DNA of 48,906 nucleotides from JAMOBE01 sp039908285 (GCA_039908285.1 JAMOBE010000020.1:1-48906), one strand, 5' to 3'; positions 36,738 through 47,417 are shown, counted from the first letter of the stretch. Translations and numbers: made by a program. The notes: generated from the sequence alone by a model not told the origin.

Positions 36738-37571
36738 ATGAGCGCCGACATGAACAACGGCATGAACACCGGCAAGCCCACGCGGACGACGGGGCGTCCC
36801 CTGCTCGATCCCGGCAAGGCCAAGATGAGTTCCCGCGGCCTCAACGTCCATTACGGCAGCAAGCAGGCCATCCGGAACGTGGACCTCGACATCGGCCGCA
36901 ACGAGGTGACGGCCATCATCGGCCCGTCGGGCTGCGGCAAGTCCACCTACCTGCGCTGCCTGAACCGGATGAACGACACCATCGACATCTGCCGCGTCAG
37001 CGGCGAGATAACCCTGGATGGCGAGAACATCCACGATCCCCGGCTCGACGTGGTGCAATTGCGCGCCCGGGTGGGCATGGTCTTCCAGAAGCCCAACCCC
37101 TTCCCCAAATCCATCTTCGAGAACGTGGCCTATGGCCCCCGCATCCACGGGCTGGCCGACAGCCGCGAGGATCTGGAAGAAATCGTGATCACCAGCCTGG
37201 AGAAGGCGGGTCTCCTGGACGAGGTGAAGGATCGCATGAACGCCCCCGGTACCAGCCTGTCCGGCGGGCAGCAGCAGCGCCTGTGCATCGCCCGGGCCAT
37301 CGCCGTCAGTCCCGAGGTGATCCTGATGGACGAGCCCTGTTCGGCGCTGGACCCGATCGCCACCGCCAGGATCGAGGAGCTGATCGACGAACTGCGGGCC
37401 AACTATACCATCGTCATCGTCACCCACTCGATGCAGCAGGCCGGCCGGGTGTCGCAGCGCACGGCCTTCTTCCACCTGGGCGACCTGATCGAGTGCGGCG
37501 AGACCGAGCAGATCTTCACCACCCCCAGGAACAAGCTGACGCAGGGCTACATCACCGGCCGTTTCGGCTGA
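36738..37571 (+). CDS. pstB: Phosphate ABC transporter ATPase PstB
   Basis: PstB powers phosphate import. The 277-residue protein has Walker A GPSGCGKST, the Q loop FQKPNPFPKSI, signature LSGGQQQRL, Walker B VILMDEP and switch THSMQQA. An Asn/Met/Thr-rich leader of about 30 residues precedes the ATPase fold. An ATG at 36726 in frame is another possible start; 36738 has GGAG 12 bases before it. Confidence 0.95.
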   Translation: MSADMNNGMNTGKPTRTTGRPLLDPGKAKMSSRGLNVHYGSKQAIRNVDLDIGRNEVTAIIGPSGCGKSTYLRCLNRMNDTIDICRVSGEITLDGENIHDPRLDVVQLRARVGMVFQKPNPFPKSIFENVAYGPRIHGLADSREDLEEIVITSLEKAGLLDEVKDRMNAPGTSLSGGQQQRLCIARAIAVSPEVILMDEPCSALDPIATARIEELIDELRANYTIVIVTHSMQQAGRVSQRTAFFHLGDLIECGETEQIFTTPRNKLTQGYITGRFG

Positions 37572-37601
37572 GAGGCTGTGAATGAATTACCGTTACCAGC
37601 G

Positions 37602-37727
37602 CCATAAGCCCTCTCCCCCCCCTTCAGGGGGGAGAGGGTTGGGTGAGGGGGGCATGAAGCTCCCAAGATGGTGCCGCTTGCCCCACCCCCTCACCCCGAC
37701 CCTCTCCCCCTCGAGGGGGAGAGGGAG
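37602..37727. repeat. REP/MITE-like element, copy B, between pstB and phoU
   Basis: This 126-base element matches the one embedded in addB at 7906-8033, including CATAAGCCCTCTCC at its left end and CCCTCGAGGGGGAGAGGGAG at its right. It occupies most of the 191-base pstB-phoU gap and, if transcribed, forms strong stems that could attenuate expression of phoU and phoB. Confidence 0.88.
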
Positions 37728-37762
37728 TATTCACAGCCTCTGACCGCACCGGGAGCCAGAGC

Positions 37763-38476
37763 ATGGCGGGCAAGATCGACCACACCGCGCATACCGTGAA
37801 GTCCTATGACGAGGAGCTGAAGCACCTGGTCAACACCATCGCCCGCATGGGCGGCCTGGCCGAGGCCCAGCTTGCCGGTGCCATCCAGGCGGTGGCCAAG
37901 CGGGACTCGGACCTGGCCGGACGCGTCGTCGCCGGCGATCCCAAGGTGGACGAACTGGAGCAGGAGGTGCAGAAACAGGTGGTGCGGCTCCTGGCCCTGC
38001 GCCAGCCGGTGGCCATCGACCTGCGCAACATCGTCGTCGCCCTCAAGATCTCGAGCGACATCGAGCGCATCGCCGACTACGCCGCCAACGTGGCCAAGCG
38101 CGCCATCGTCCTCGCCGAACTGTCGCCGGTGAAGCCGGTCGCCGTGGTCCCCCGGCTTGGCCGACTCGCCCAGACCATCATCCGCGACGTGCTCGACGCC
38201 TATGTGGAGCGCGACAAGGAAAAGGCCCTCGCCGTCTGGAACAGCGACGAGGAGGTGGACGAGATGTACACCAGCATGTTCCGCGAGCTGGTCACCTATA
38301 TGATGGAGGACCCCCGCAACATCACCGCCTGCACCCACCTGATGTTCATCGCGAAGAACATCGAGCGCATCGGCGACCACGCCACCAACATCGCCGAGAG
38401 CATCCACTTCCTGATCGAGGGCCAGCCGATCCGCGGCAAGCGTCCCAAGGGAAGCATGCTGACGACGCCCCGGTAA
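37763..38476 (+). CDS. phoU: Phosphate regulatory protein PhoU
   Basis: PhoU links the Pst transporter to the PhoR kinase and represses the Pho regulon when phosphate is plentiful. The 237-residue protein is made of two three-helix PhoU repeats (about 10-115 and 120-220), each with the metal-binding (E/D)xxxD-type pattern (for example DIERIADYAANVAKRA and NIERIGDHATNIAESI). It lies downstream of the repeat element. Confidence 0.95.
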   Translation: MAGKIDHTAHTVKSYDEELKHLVNTIARMGGLAEAQLAGAIQAVAKRDSDLAGRVVAGDPKVDELEQEVQKQVVRLLALRQPVAIDLRNIVVALKISSDIERIADYAANVAKRAIVLAELSPVKPVAVVPRLGRLAQTIIRDVLDAYVERDKEKALAVWNSDEEVDEMYTSMFRELVTYMMEDPRNITACTHLMFIAKNIERIGDHATNIAESIHFLIEGQPIRGKRPKGSMLTTPR

Positions 38477-38484
38477 TCGCCGCC

Positions 38485-39201
38485 ATGGCTCAGGATGATC
38501 CGGACAAGCCCCTGGTCCTGGTGGTGGACGACGAGGCGGCGCTGGTCACCCTTTTGCGCTACACCCTCGAACGCGAGGGCTTCCGGGTATTGGTCGCCGG
38601 TGACGGCGGTGAAGCCATCAGCGTCGTCGCCGACCAGGCACCGGATGTGGTGGTGCTGGACTGGATGCTGCCGGTGATGTCGGGGCTCGAGGTCTGCCGC
38701 CAGCTGCGGGCGCGCCCCATCACCCGCGACGTGCCGGTGCTGATGCTGACCGCCCGGGCGGAGGAAAGCGACAAGGTGCGCGGACTCGACACCGGCGCCG
38801 ACGACTTCATGACCAAGCCGGTGTCGATGCGCGAGCTGGTGGCCCGCCTCAGGGCCCTGCTGCGCCGCGCCCAGCCGGCGCCGCCGCAGAGCCGCCTCGT
38901 GTGCCGCGACGTGGTCATGGACCTGGACGGGCGGCGGGTGACCCGCGGCGGCCGCCCCGTTCACCTCGGCCCGACCGAGTTCCGCCTGCTGCGACATCTG
39001 TTGCGCCACCCCGGACGGGTGTTCTCCCGCGAGGACCTGCTGAACGCCGTGTGGGGCCGCGACATCTATGTGGAGCCCCGGACCGTGGACGTCCATGTCC
39101 GTCGCCTGCGCAAGGCACTGAACGGCGACGATGCCCCCGACATCATCCGCACCGTCCGCGCCGCCGGCTATGCCATCGACCCGGCCGATGGAATGGGGTA
39201 G
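38485..39201 (+). CDS. phoB: Phosphate response regulator PhoB
   Basis: PhoB binds PHO boxes and activates phosphate-starvation genes. The 238-residue OmpR-family protein has a receiver domain with the phospho-accepting Asp in VVVLDWMLPVMSG (near residue 56), DDE-type acidic residues VVDDEAA and the Lys in DFMTKPVS, then a winged-helix domain (ending VDVHVRRLRKALNG, VRAAGYAI). Its kinase gene phoR is not in the window. Confidence 0.93.
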   Translation: MAQDDPDKPLVLVVDDEAALVTLLRYTLEREGFRVLVAGDGGEAISVVADQAPDVVVLDWMLPVMSGLEVCRQLRARPITRDVPVLMLTARAEESDKVRGLDTGADDFMTKPVSMRELVARLRALLRRAQPAPPQSRLVCRDVVMDLDGRRVTRGGRPVHLGPTEFRLLRHLLRHPGRVFSREDLLNAVWGRDIYVEPRTVDVHVRRLRKALNGDDAPDIIRTVRAAGYAIDPADGMG

Positions 39202-39253
39202 TCTCCGGCGCTGTTCCACCCGTTCCCCAGTCCCAGCCTCCAGGCCCCGTTCC

Positions 39254-40807
<1,554 letters not shown>

Positions 40808-40823
40808 TCCTCCCAACCCCGTA

Positions 40824-42359
40824 TCAGATATAGTCCGACAGACTGAGCTGCTGGACCCTGGCCAGCACCTTCATGGAGATGTCGAGGGCCGTGATGTCGG
40901 AGTTGAGGGTGGCCGCCGTCTCCAGGGGGTTCACGTTCTCGATCTCGATGATCCTGGTGCTGAGGAAGCTCATGAACTCGGTGTGGCGGTCGTCGGCGTC
41001 ACTGAGGACGACCTGATTGCGTCCGATGGTGTTCTGCAGGTTGCGGATGTCACCCGTGTTCTCGGCCGCCATGCCGGTCGGGTCATGCTCCAGCGAGTCG
41101 TTCAGCATCTTGAGAACAGCCTGGACGCGCCCGGGAAACGCCGCCATGACGGCCGCGGTGTTGGTCGCGGCGTCTCCCTGCGCGATCATGCCCATGGCCC
41201 GTATGGCCTTTTCGAAGCCTCCATCCGCGGCATTGATGCCGAGGCTGATGGTGCGATCCTCGTCGATCCGGTGCTGAAGCTGGAGCTGGTCGCCCTGATA
41301 AAAGCTGTTGGGCGTCGTCGCGCTGATCGTCACCGCCGCGGTCCCCACCTCAGCGACCGGAACCGGGGTTACCGTCAGGACGGTTCCGGTGTTGCCGGTG
41401 ATGGTGAACGTCGTGCCGGAGTTCAGCCCGCCCGAGACCGAGAACTCGGTGCCGATGGGCAGGTGCTCGAACACGTTGGGAACAACCGTCGGCGTGGTGG
41501 CCGCCAGAAGCGTCTCGGTCTGGGGCGTCGGGCTGACGGTCAGGTTGGTCCCATCGTTGCCGGTGACGGTAAAGGTGGTGCCGGCGTTGAGACCGGCTGA
41601 CGTGGTGAACGAGGCGCCAATGGGCGGCGTCGGCGCCGCCGCGGTGCCAAACGCGCCGGCCGTCGCGACACCGGCGATCGTGAAGGTGAGGGTGCCGTTC
41701 GTGCCATTGACGGTGAGGTCGCTGCCGGCGGAGGTGATGGACGGATTGGCGGTGATGGTTCCGCCGACGGCGAAGTCCAGGGTGCCGTAGTCGGCGGCGG
41801 TCATGCTGGTATTGCCCAGGTGCTTGTCACGGGTCACCGGGAAATTGGCGCCGGTGCCGGGGAAGGCGGTCTGCAGTGCGGTCAGGGACGAGTATGGAAG
41901 AGTGACCGGACGGGTATCGGTCTTGCCGCCGGCGAACAGGAAGCGGCCCTCGATGCGCGTGTTGAGCATGTCCTCAATGTCATTCATGGCATTGAAGGCC
42001 TTTTCCTGCATCTCTCTGACTTCGGACAGTTTGTCTGGCGTGGGGTTGCTGAAGTCCAGATTGGAAAAGGTGATGACGTCAGTACGGAACTTGCGGATCA
42101 CCTTTTCTATCGACGAGACCGCCGTCAGTTCTGTGCTGAGCCGAAGGTTGGCCGTTGCGTTTCCGGTCATGTACTGCTTCGCTTCCCTGGTCTGATTGGT
42201 GAAGTTGACCAGTTCCAGGGAGCGGGTTGCAATGCCCGCGTAATCCCGTGACCTCTTTCCGGTCGTAAGCTGCACCTGCTGGTCCTGAACGCGCTTCTGG
42301 ACGGTCATCATGCGTTCGGCCAGAATCTGGTGAGAAACGAGTGTGGCGACCCGTGGCAT
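40824..42359 (-). CDS. flgL: Flagellar hook-filament junction protein FlgL, enlarged
   Basis: FlgL (HAP3) joins the hook to the filament. The 511-residue protein has flagellin-like termini (MPRVATLVSHQILAERMM, then LTTGKRSRDYAGIATRSLELVN; C-terminus LETAATLNSDITALDISMKV and RVQQLSLSDYI). The usual length is about 300. The excess is a central Thr/Gly-rich region (about 180-350) with two copies of a roughly 37-residue module (245-282 and 301-337) reading PIGxxFxxSxGLNxGTTFTxTGN and then LTVxPxP. The same module occurs once in FlgK. The insert is expected to be surface-exposed. Confidence 0.9.
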   Translation of the reverse strand: MPRVATLVSHQILAERMMTVQKRVQDQQVQLTTGKRSRDYAGIATRSLELVNFTNQTREAKQYMTGNATANLRLSTELTAVSSIEKVIRKFRTDVITFSNLDFSNPTPDKLSEVREMQEKAFNAMNDIEDMLNTRIEGRFLFAGGKTDTRPVTLPYSSLTALQTAFPGTGANFPVTRDKHLGNTSMTAADYGTLDFAVGGTITANPSITSAGSDLTVNGTNGTLTFTIAGVATAGAFGTAAAPTPPIGASFTTSAGLNAGTTFTVTGNDGTNLTVSPTPQTETLLAATTPTVVPNVFEHLPIGTEFSVSGGLNSGTTFTITGNTGTVLTVTPVPVAEVGTAAVTISATTPNSFYQGDQLQLQHRIDEDRTISLGINAADGGFEKAIRAMGMIAQGDAATNTAAVMAAFPGRVQAVLKMLNDSLEHDPTGMAAENTGDIRNLQNTIGRNQVVLSDADDRHTEFMSFLSTRIIEIENVNPLETAATLNSDITALDISMKVLARVQQLSLSDYI

Positions 42360-42377
42360 GGCTACGCCCTCCTTCGC

Positions 42378-45197
42378 CTATCGTATCAGGTTGTTCAGTA
42401 CATCCAGCATCGCCTGCGTGGCCGCGATCACCTTGGCCGCCGCCGTATAGGACTGCTGGAATACCATAAGCTTCGACATCTCTTCGTCAAGGTTTACCGC
42501 ACTGAACTCGGCCGATTTCATGACCAGGGCCTGCTGGAGGCCGTTCTGGTAGACGAGAGAGTCCTTGACATTGGCCGCCTCGTTGGAGTTCTGCGACAGA
42601 ATGTTGGCCGCATAGTCGGAGAACGTGCGCGTGGTGCTGGACAGGTTGCCCGCCAGGGTAAACGACGCGCTGCTGGTGAAGAGATTGGCCAGCTGGTTGG
42701 CCGTCGTATTGTCGCCGGCGCTCATGTAGTACTGGCTGAGGTCCGTGCTGTACTGGACGATGCCTCGACTGATGAGCTGGGGCGTGGCGATGATGTCGTT
42801 GCGCACGGCGGCAATGTTCGACACACCGCAGTCCGATGGGGCCAGCCCCAGCGTGTCCATCATGGAGTGAGGGAGGGCACCGCTCTGGGTGACCAGCAGT
42901 TCGGAACCGTCGGTGGTCTTGATGCGCAGCCGATAGCCGCCGCCGTCGGGGATCACCGATGCCTGGAGCGAGATGCTCAGGGTGGCGCTGTTGTTGATCT
43001 TGTCGGCGATGGTGGACAGGGTGTCGGTGGCGGTCACCGAAATACTGCCGAGCGCCGGGATGCTGATGTCCGCCGCCACGGCGGCCTCGGCCACCGGGGC
43101 CGGCGACACGGTCAGCACGTTGCCGGTGTTGGCGGTGACGGTGTAGGTGATGCCGGCGTTGAGGGTACTGCCACCCGTCATGGTGAAGGTGGACCCGACC
43201 GGCGGATAGGGTGTGGTCGCATCATTGTTCTTGTAGAACGGAGTGCCGCTCGAAGCGGTGATGGTGCTGCCCGCAACCGTGACCGTGGCACCGGTGAGGG
43301 TGCCGCCCGCCGTCAAATGACCCACGGGCACGAAGTTGTTCGTCGTCTGGAAGTTGAGCGTCCCGGCCGATAGTATCGTGTCGGTGCTGTTCTTGACGGC
43401 CGAGTCCCACATCCACTTGTTGCGATCGGTCGTTATCAGGTCGTTGAGGCCGAAGAAGTTGGAGAACCCGCTCACGGTCAGGTCCGTATCGGCGGCCACG
43501 GTTGATCCGACGGTGATCCCCGCCGTGCCGAGTGCCGACGTGGCGCCGCCCGCCGTGCTGTTGCCGATGGTGATCGCCGTGGTGCTGGCGGTACTGAACG
43601 ACAGTCGTCCGTTCACGTTGGAGGCGTACACGCCGGTCGTCGCCGCCTGGGCATTGATGGTGGCGACGGCGGCGGCCAGGGTCTGGCCGGCAACACTGAT
43701 ATTGGTCGTGCCGATCCGCAGTCCGTCGGCGGCGGCGAATGTTGCCGCAGCCGCCATCGTCGTCGTGCCGATCAGTTGCGGTCCATCGGCGTTGAAGGCG
43801 ATGGAGACGTCGCCCGCCGTCGCCCCGGCGGTGCTCGAAGCCTGGTCGCGGAAACCGAGGCTCAGGCTGGTGGAGTTCAGGGTGATCGCCAGCTTGCCGG
43901 TCGTATTGACGGCGACCGTGGCCGTGGCGGCGCCATTGGCATTCAGCCAGGACTGGAGGTGCCCCGCCACCTGGTCGATGGTCCAGGCGGCGCCGGTCCC
44001 GCCCTGGGCGACCAGATTATGATCGGGGCCGGCCGCCGAGTAATCGGTGTTCATGATGGTGGAAAGAGTGGTGGTGGCCGACTGCGCCCCCTGGCTGTTG
44101 AAAAGGCCGATGGCCACGTCGCCGCCGGACATGGTGAGGGTCTGGGTGTAGCCCTGGGCGGCATAGAGGTCGGTGGCGACCGTCCTGTTCTCGTCCGCGT
44201 CCTGTATGAACTTGCGAGATCCGGTCATGGTGGTCGTCATCTGGGGATAGGCGACCCCGCGATTGTTGACCTTGTTGATCTCATCACGCATCGTCGAGGT
44301 CAGCTCGTCCAGTTCGGACTGCAGGTTCGGCAGAATGGTGTCGCGCAGATCGATGAGGCCCTTCAGCTTGCCCTGGCGGACCTCGGAGGTGATATCGACG
44401 GGGCCGACGCCGATCGACTGGAAGTCGCTCGAGCCGTTGTTCTGCCACGGGCTGACGGAGGTGATGGACGCGTGGGTGACCGACACCGACGAACTGTCGA
44501 CGAGGCTGGTGCCGCTGGTGGTGAAGACGACGATGGCACCGTTCGGCCGCGAGAACACCTGAATGTCGATCTGCTCCGAGAGCTTCTTCAGGGCGAGGTC
44601 CCGCTTGTCCTCGAGATCGGCGGCGCCGGTCCCCGTCGCCAGGTCGCGCACGATCTTTTCGTTGAGGTTGGCGATGTTGGTCAGGGTGTCGTTGAGCGAG
44701 GCGACATTGTCCTCGATGGACCGGTCGGCCTGACGCCGCAGTTCCTGAATCTGTTCGGCCATGGAGTTGAGCTTCTGGGTGACGCGCACCACGCTATCGA
44801 CGGCGTTGGCCTGAACGGTCGCGGAACTCGGGCTGACCGCCATGTTCTCGATCTCGGACTGGGCGGTCGAAATGATGTGGCTGATGGAGGAGGCGTTCTC
44901 GGGCTCGCCGAACAGGTCCTGCATTCTGGCATAGTAGTCGCTGATGCTTTGCATCTTCTGCTGGATGCCGGTCTCGCGGCGAACGTCGCGCAGCAGCCCA
45001 TTGTCCACCTCGCGGGTGGCCTGGCTCACCTGAACGCCGACGCCATGGCCGTCCAGCACCCGGCTTTCCGGGTTGAACTGCTTGCGCGTGTAGCCTTCGG
45101 TGTTGACGTTGGCGATGTTGTGGGAAACCAGATCCAGCCCCTTCTGGCTGGTCAGCAGTCCGCTCAGTGCGGCTCCCAATCCTAGCGTCAACGACAT
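42378..45197 (-). CDS. flgK: Flagellar hook-associated protein FlgK, enlarged
   Basis: FlgK (HAP1) sits between hook and FlgL. The 939-residue protein starts with the axial-protein motif GLGAALSGLLTSQKGLDLVSHNIANVNTEGYTRKQ in outline and ends with the conserved VNLDEEMSKLMVFQQSYTAAAKVI region. Usual length is about 450-700. The centre contains flagellin hook-IN-like units (RIGTTNISVAGQTLAAAVATIN in outline, and SISVTATDTLSTIADKIN) and, near residues 664-705, one copy of the module shared with FlgL (PVGSTFTMTGGSTLNAG, then ITYTVTANTGNVLTVSPAPVAE). RBS GGAG precedes the ATG. Confidence 0.92.
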   Translation of the reverse strand: MSLTLGLGAALSGLLTSQKGLDLVSHNIANVNTEGYTRKQFNPESRVLDGHGVGVQVSQATREVDNGLLRDVRRETGIQQKMQSISDYYARMQDLFGEPENASSISHIISTAQSEIENMAVSPSSATVQANAVDSVVRVTQKLNSMAEQIQELRRQADRSIEDNVASLNDTLTNIANLNEKIVRDLATGTGAADLEDKRDLALKKLSEQIDIQVFSRPNGAIVVFTTSGTSLVDSSSVSVTHASITSVSPWQNNGSSDFQSIGVGPVDITSEVRQGKLKGLIDLRDTILPNLQSELDELTSTMRDEINKVNNRGVAYPQMTTTMTGSRKFIQDADENRTVATDLYAAQGYTQTLTMSGGDVAIGLFNSQGAQSATTTLSTIMNTDYSAAGPDHNLVAQGGTGAAWTIDQVAGHLQSWLNANGAATATVAVNTTGKLAITLNSTSLSLGFRDQASSTAGATAGDVSIAFNADGPQLIGTTTMAAAATFAAADGLRIGTTNISVAGQTLAAAVATINAQAATTGVYASNVNGRLSFSTASTTAITIGNSTAGGATSALGTAGITVGSTVAADTDLTVSGFSNFFGLNDLITTDRNKWMWDSAVKNSTDTILSAGTLNFQTTNNFVPVGHLTAGGTLTGATVTVAGSTITASSGTPFYKNNDATTPYPPVGSTFTMTGGSTLNAGITYTVTANTGNVLTVSPAPVAEAAVAADISIPALGSISVTATDTLSTIADKINNSATLSISLQASVIPDGGGYRLRIKTTDGSELLVTQSGALPHSMMDTLGLAPSDCGVSNIAAVRNDIIATPQLISRGIVQYSTDLSQYYMSAGDNTTANQLANLFTSSASFTLAGNLSSTTRTFSDYAANILSQNSNEAANVKDSLVYQNGLQQALVMKSAEFSAVNLDEEMSKLMVFQQSYTAAAKVIAATQAMLDVLNNLIR

Positions 45198-45215
45198 GGT
45201 AGCGACTCCTGCCGG

Positions 45216-45230
45216 GGGTAAATATTACCC
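45216..45230. other. Short hairpin between the flgN-like gene and flgK
   Basis: GGGTAA-ATA-TTACCC forms a 6-base stem right after the upstream stop codon and about 20 bases before the flgK start. It could be an operator or a small processing stem; there is no T run. Confidence 0.35.
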
Positions 45231-45889
45231 TATACGTCTTGATCAAATGCAATCGCCGTGCCAGGCCCCTTCATTTCGTCGGCGGCAAGGGCGCCCACGG
45301 CCGAGTAGCCGGCGTTGCTGGAGCGGCGCTCCCTGACCGCCTCGACCACGATCTTCATCAGCCGGTTGGCCGCGTCGACGTTGGCCTTGAGCAGACGGGA
45401 ATTGACGGCGGCATTGGTCTCCAGCTTGACGGCGAACGCCTTCAGCCGCTCGCGCCGCTCCGGCTCCATGGCCTTCAGCAGGTCCGGCGCCCCGGTGACC
45501 GCTTTCACGTTGTCGGTATAAAGCCGGGTCAGCCGTTCCTTGCGCTCGGCCAGTTCCCGCACCTTGGCGATGTTGTGCACCTTGAGGGCGGCGTTCTCCT
45601 GGTCGAGCACCTCGTCGAGGAGGTTCACGGCATCGAAGAGCTGGTCAATCTTGCCGGGTCCCGGCTGGGCGGCCGGACCGGTGGAGGGGGGCGGGCCGAT
45701 GCGGCGGGGCGGCGGCGGCTCGGCCGGGCGGCCGACCAGCTTGCCGAGGGATGCCATGGCCGAGGGCTTGGCCGGGGCGGCGCCCGTGCCAGCAGCCGCA
45801 GGGGTTCCGGGGGTTCCGGGAGCGGCCTTGGGCGCGCCCGCCCGGGGGGGCGGCAGGTTCGGCTTGAAGGGGGGAGGTGCGGCGCTCAT
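45230..45889 (-). CDS. FlgN-like flagellar export chaperone
   Basis: The 219-residue protein has a Pro/Ala-rich, disordered N-terminal third (residues 1-75) and a helical C-terminal part (VNLLDEVLDQENAALKVHN, ELAERKERLTRLYTDNV, SRLLKANVDAANRLMKIVV, ending with SNAGYSAVG). The helical pattern and its place directly before flgK fit FlgN, the chaperone for FlgK and FlgL. The N-terminal extension is not typical. Its ATG overlaps the flgJ stop by 4 bases. The assignment rests on helix pattern and context rather than strong motifs. Confidence 0.7.
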   Translation of the reverse strand: MSAAPPPFKPNLPPPRAGAPKAAPGTPGTPAAAGTGAAPAKPSAMASLGKLVGRPAEPPPPRRIGPPPSTGPAAQPGPGKIDQLFDAVNLLDEVLDQENAALKVHNIAKVRELAERKERLTRLYTDNVKAVTGAPDLLKAMEPERRERLKAFAVKLETNAAVNSRLLKANVDAANRLMKIVVEAVRERRSSNAGYSAVGALAADEMKGPGTAIAFDQDV

Positions 45890-46206
45890 GGGGTTTGCCT
45901 CGCCTGGGTTTCGATCATGGTGCGCATCACCGCGTCGGCGATGCCGAAGCCGCCACGGTGAGCGAGCATCTTTCCGTATTCGTCCACCAGCATCGAGCGG
46001 AACATCTTCTCGCCGTCGCCGCCGCCGGTCGGACCATCGGTGCTGATGCCCTCGAACATGGGCTTGAACATCTGGCTGATGAACATGGCCTCGAAGTCCT
46101 CGGCGCTCTTGCGCATGCGGGCGGTGCCCTGGTGGGAGTTGATCTTCGGCATGGGACGACCGGCATCCGTGGACGACAGGTCGAGGGCGGGAAGGGTCGT
46201 GGTCAT
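45886..46206 (-). CDS. flgJ: FlgJ-type rod-binding protein (no muramidase domain)
   Basis: This 106-residue protein corresponds to the N-terminal, rod-capping half of FlgJ (SAEDFEAMFISQMFKPMFEG, MFRSMLVDEYGKMLAHRGG, FGIADAVMRTM). The peptidoglycan hydrolase half found in enterics is absent, as is normal in alphaproteobacteria. The ATG at 46206 overlaps the flgI TGA by one base. Confidence 0.9.
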   Translation of the reverse strand: MTTTLPALDLSSTDAGRPMPKINSHQGTARMRKSAEDFEAMFISQMFKPMFEGISTDGPTGGGDGEKMFRSMLVDEYGKMLAHRGGFGIADAVMRTMIETQARQTP

Positions 46207-47366
46207 CACATCACCTCGATTTCGGCCTGGAGGGCGCCGGCGGCCTTGATGGCCTGGAGGATACTGATCATGTCGCGGGGGCCGACGCCGAGCGAGTTCA
46301 GGCCATTGACCAGACTCTGCAGCGTGACGCCGCCGTCCATCATGGTGAGCTTCTTGTCCTTGCCTTCGTCCACCTGGATGTCCGAGCGCTCCACCGTGGT
46401 GGTCGTGCCGGTCGTCGAGAACGGCTCCGGCTGGGACACCTGGGGAGTCTCGGTGACCTTGATGGTCAGATTGCCCTGGGCGATGGCCACCGTCGAGATG
46501 CGCACGTTGTCACCGATGACGATGGTGCCCGAGGTCTCGTCGATCACCACGCGGGCGAGCTGGTCCGGCTCGATGCGCAGCTGCTCGATGTCGGTCAGCA
46601 TGGCCACCACGTCGCCATGATACTTGTCGGGAACGTTGACCTCGATGGTGCCGGGGTCGGTCGGACGGGCCACCGGGTTGCCGAGGAAGGCGTTGATGGC
46701 CTGGGCGACCCGCCGGCCGGTGGTCAGGTCCGGATTGCGCAGCGAGATGTTGATCTTCTGCAGGGCGCCGAGGGCGAAGGGAACCTCGCGCTCGACGATG
46801 GCCCCGCTCGGGATGCGGCCAGCGGTGGGGACGCCCTTGGTGATGGAGGAGCCGCTCTTGCCCGAGGCGGTGAAGCCGCCCACCTGTACCTGGCCCTGGC
46901 CCACCGCATAGACCTCGCCGTCGGCGCCCACCAGCGGCGTCACCAGCAGGTTGCCGCCCAGCAGGCTCTTCGAGTCGCCGAGGGCGCTGATGCTGACGTC
47001 GATGCGGCTGCCCTGACGGGAGAACGGCGGCAGGACCGCCGTCACCATCACCGCCGCCACGTTCTTCGCCTTCAGCGAGCCGTCGCGGGTGTTGACGCCG
47101 AGCCGCTCCAGCATGCCGATCAGGCTTTCCTTGGTGAACGCCATGTTCTCCAGGCTGTCACCGGTGCCGTTGAGCCCGACCACCAGGCCGTAGCCCACCA
47201 GCAGGTTGTCGCGTATGCCCTCGAACTCGGCGATGTCCTTGATGCGCGAGTTGGCGAGGGCGGGAACGGGGACCGCAACCGACGTCGCCAGCATCACCAG
47301 CGCCAGCGCCGGAGCCGTCACGGCCCGGAGCAGGGAAGTCATCGACAGGGAGCGGAGCGACGTCAT
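46206..47366 (-). CDS. flgI: Flagellar P-ring protein FlgI
   Basis: FlgI forms the periplasmic P ring around the rod. The 386-residue protein has a signal peptide (about residues 1-38, ending PALANSRIKDI), then the family sequence IRDNLLVGYGLVVGLNGTGDS, GVNTRDGSLKAKNVAAVMVTA and the C-terminal TLQSLVNGLNSLGVGPRDMISILQAIKAAGAL. GAGGA precedes the ATG at 47366. A sigma-54 promoter lies about 40-70 bases upstream. Confidence 0.96.
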   Translation of the reverse strand: MTSLRSLSMTSLLRAVTAPALALVMLATSVAVPVPALANSRIKDIAEFEGIRDNLLVGYGLVVGLNGTGDSLENMAFTKESLIGMLERLGVNTRDGSLKAKNVAAVMVTAVLPPFSRQGSRIDVSISALGDSKSLLGGNLLVTPLVGADGEVYAVGQGQVQVGGFTASGKSGSSITKGVPTAGRIPSGAIVEREVPFALGALQKINISLRNPDLTTGRRVAQAINAFLGNPVARPTDPGTIEVNVPDKYHGDVVAMLTDIEQLRIEPDQLARVVIDETSGTIVIGDNVRISTVAIAQGNLTIKVTETPQVSQPEPFSTTGTTTTVERSDIQVDEGKDKKLTMMDGGVTLQSLVNGLNSLGVGPRDMISILQAIKAAGALQAEIEVM

Positions 47367-47417
47367 GGCGGGTCCTCTTGCATCTCAGGAAAACGGGCAA
47401 TCATCCGTCTACCCATA

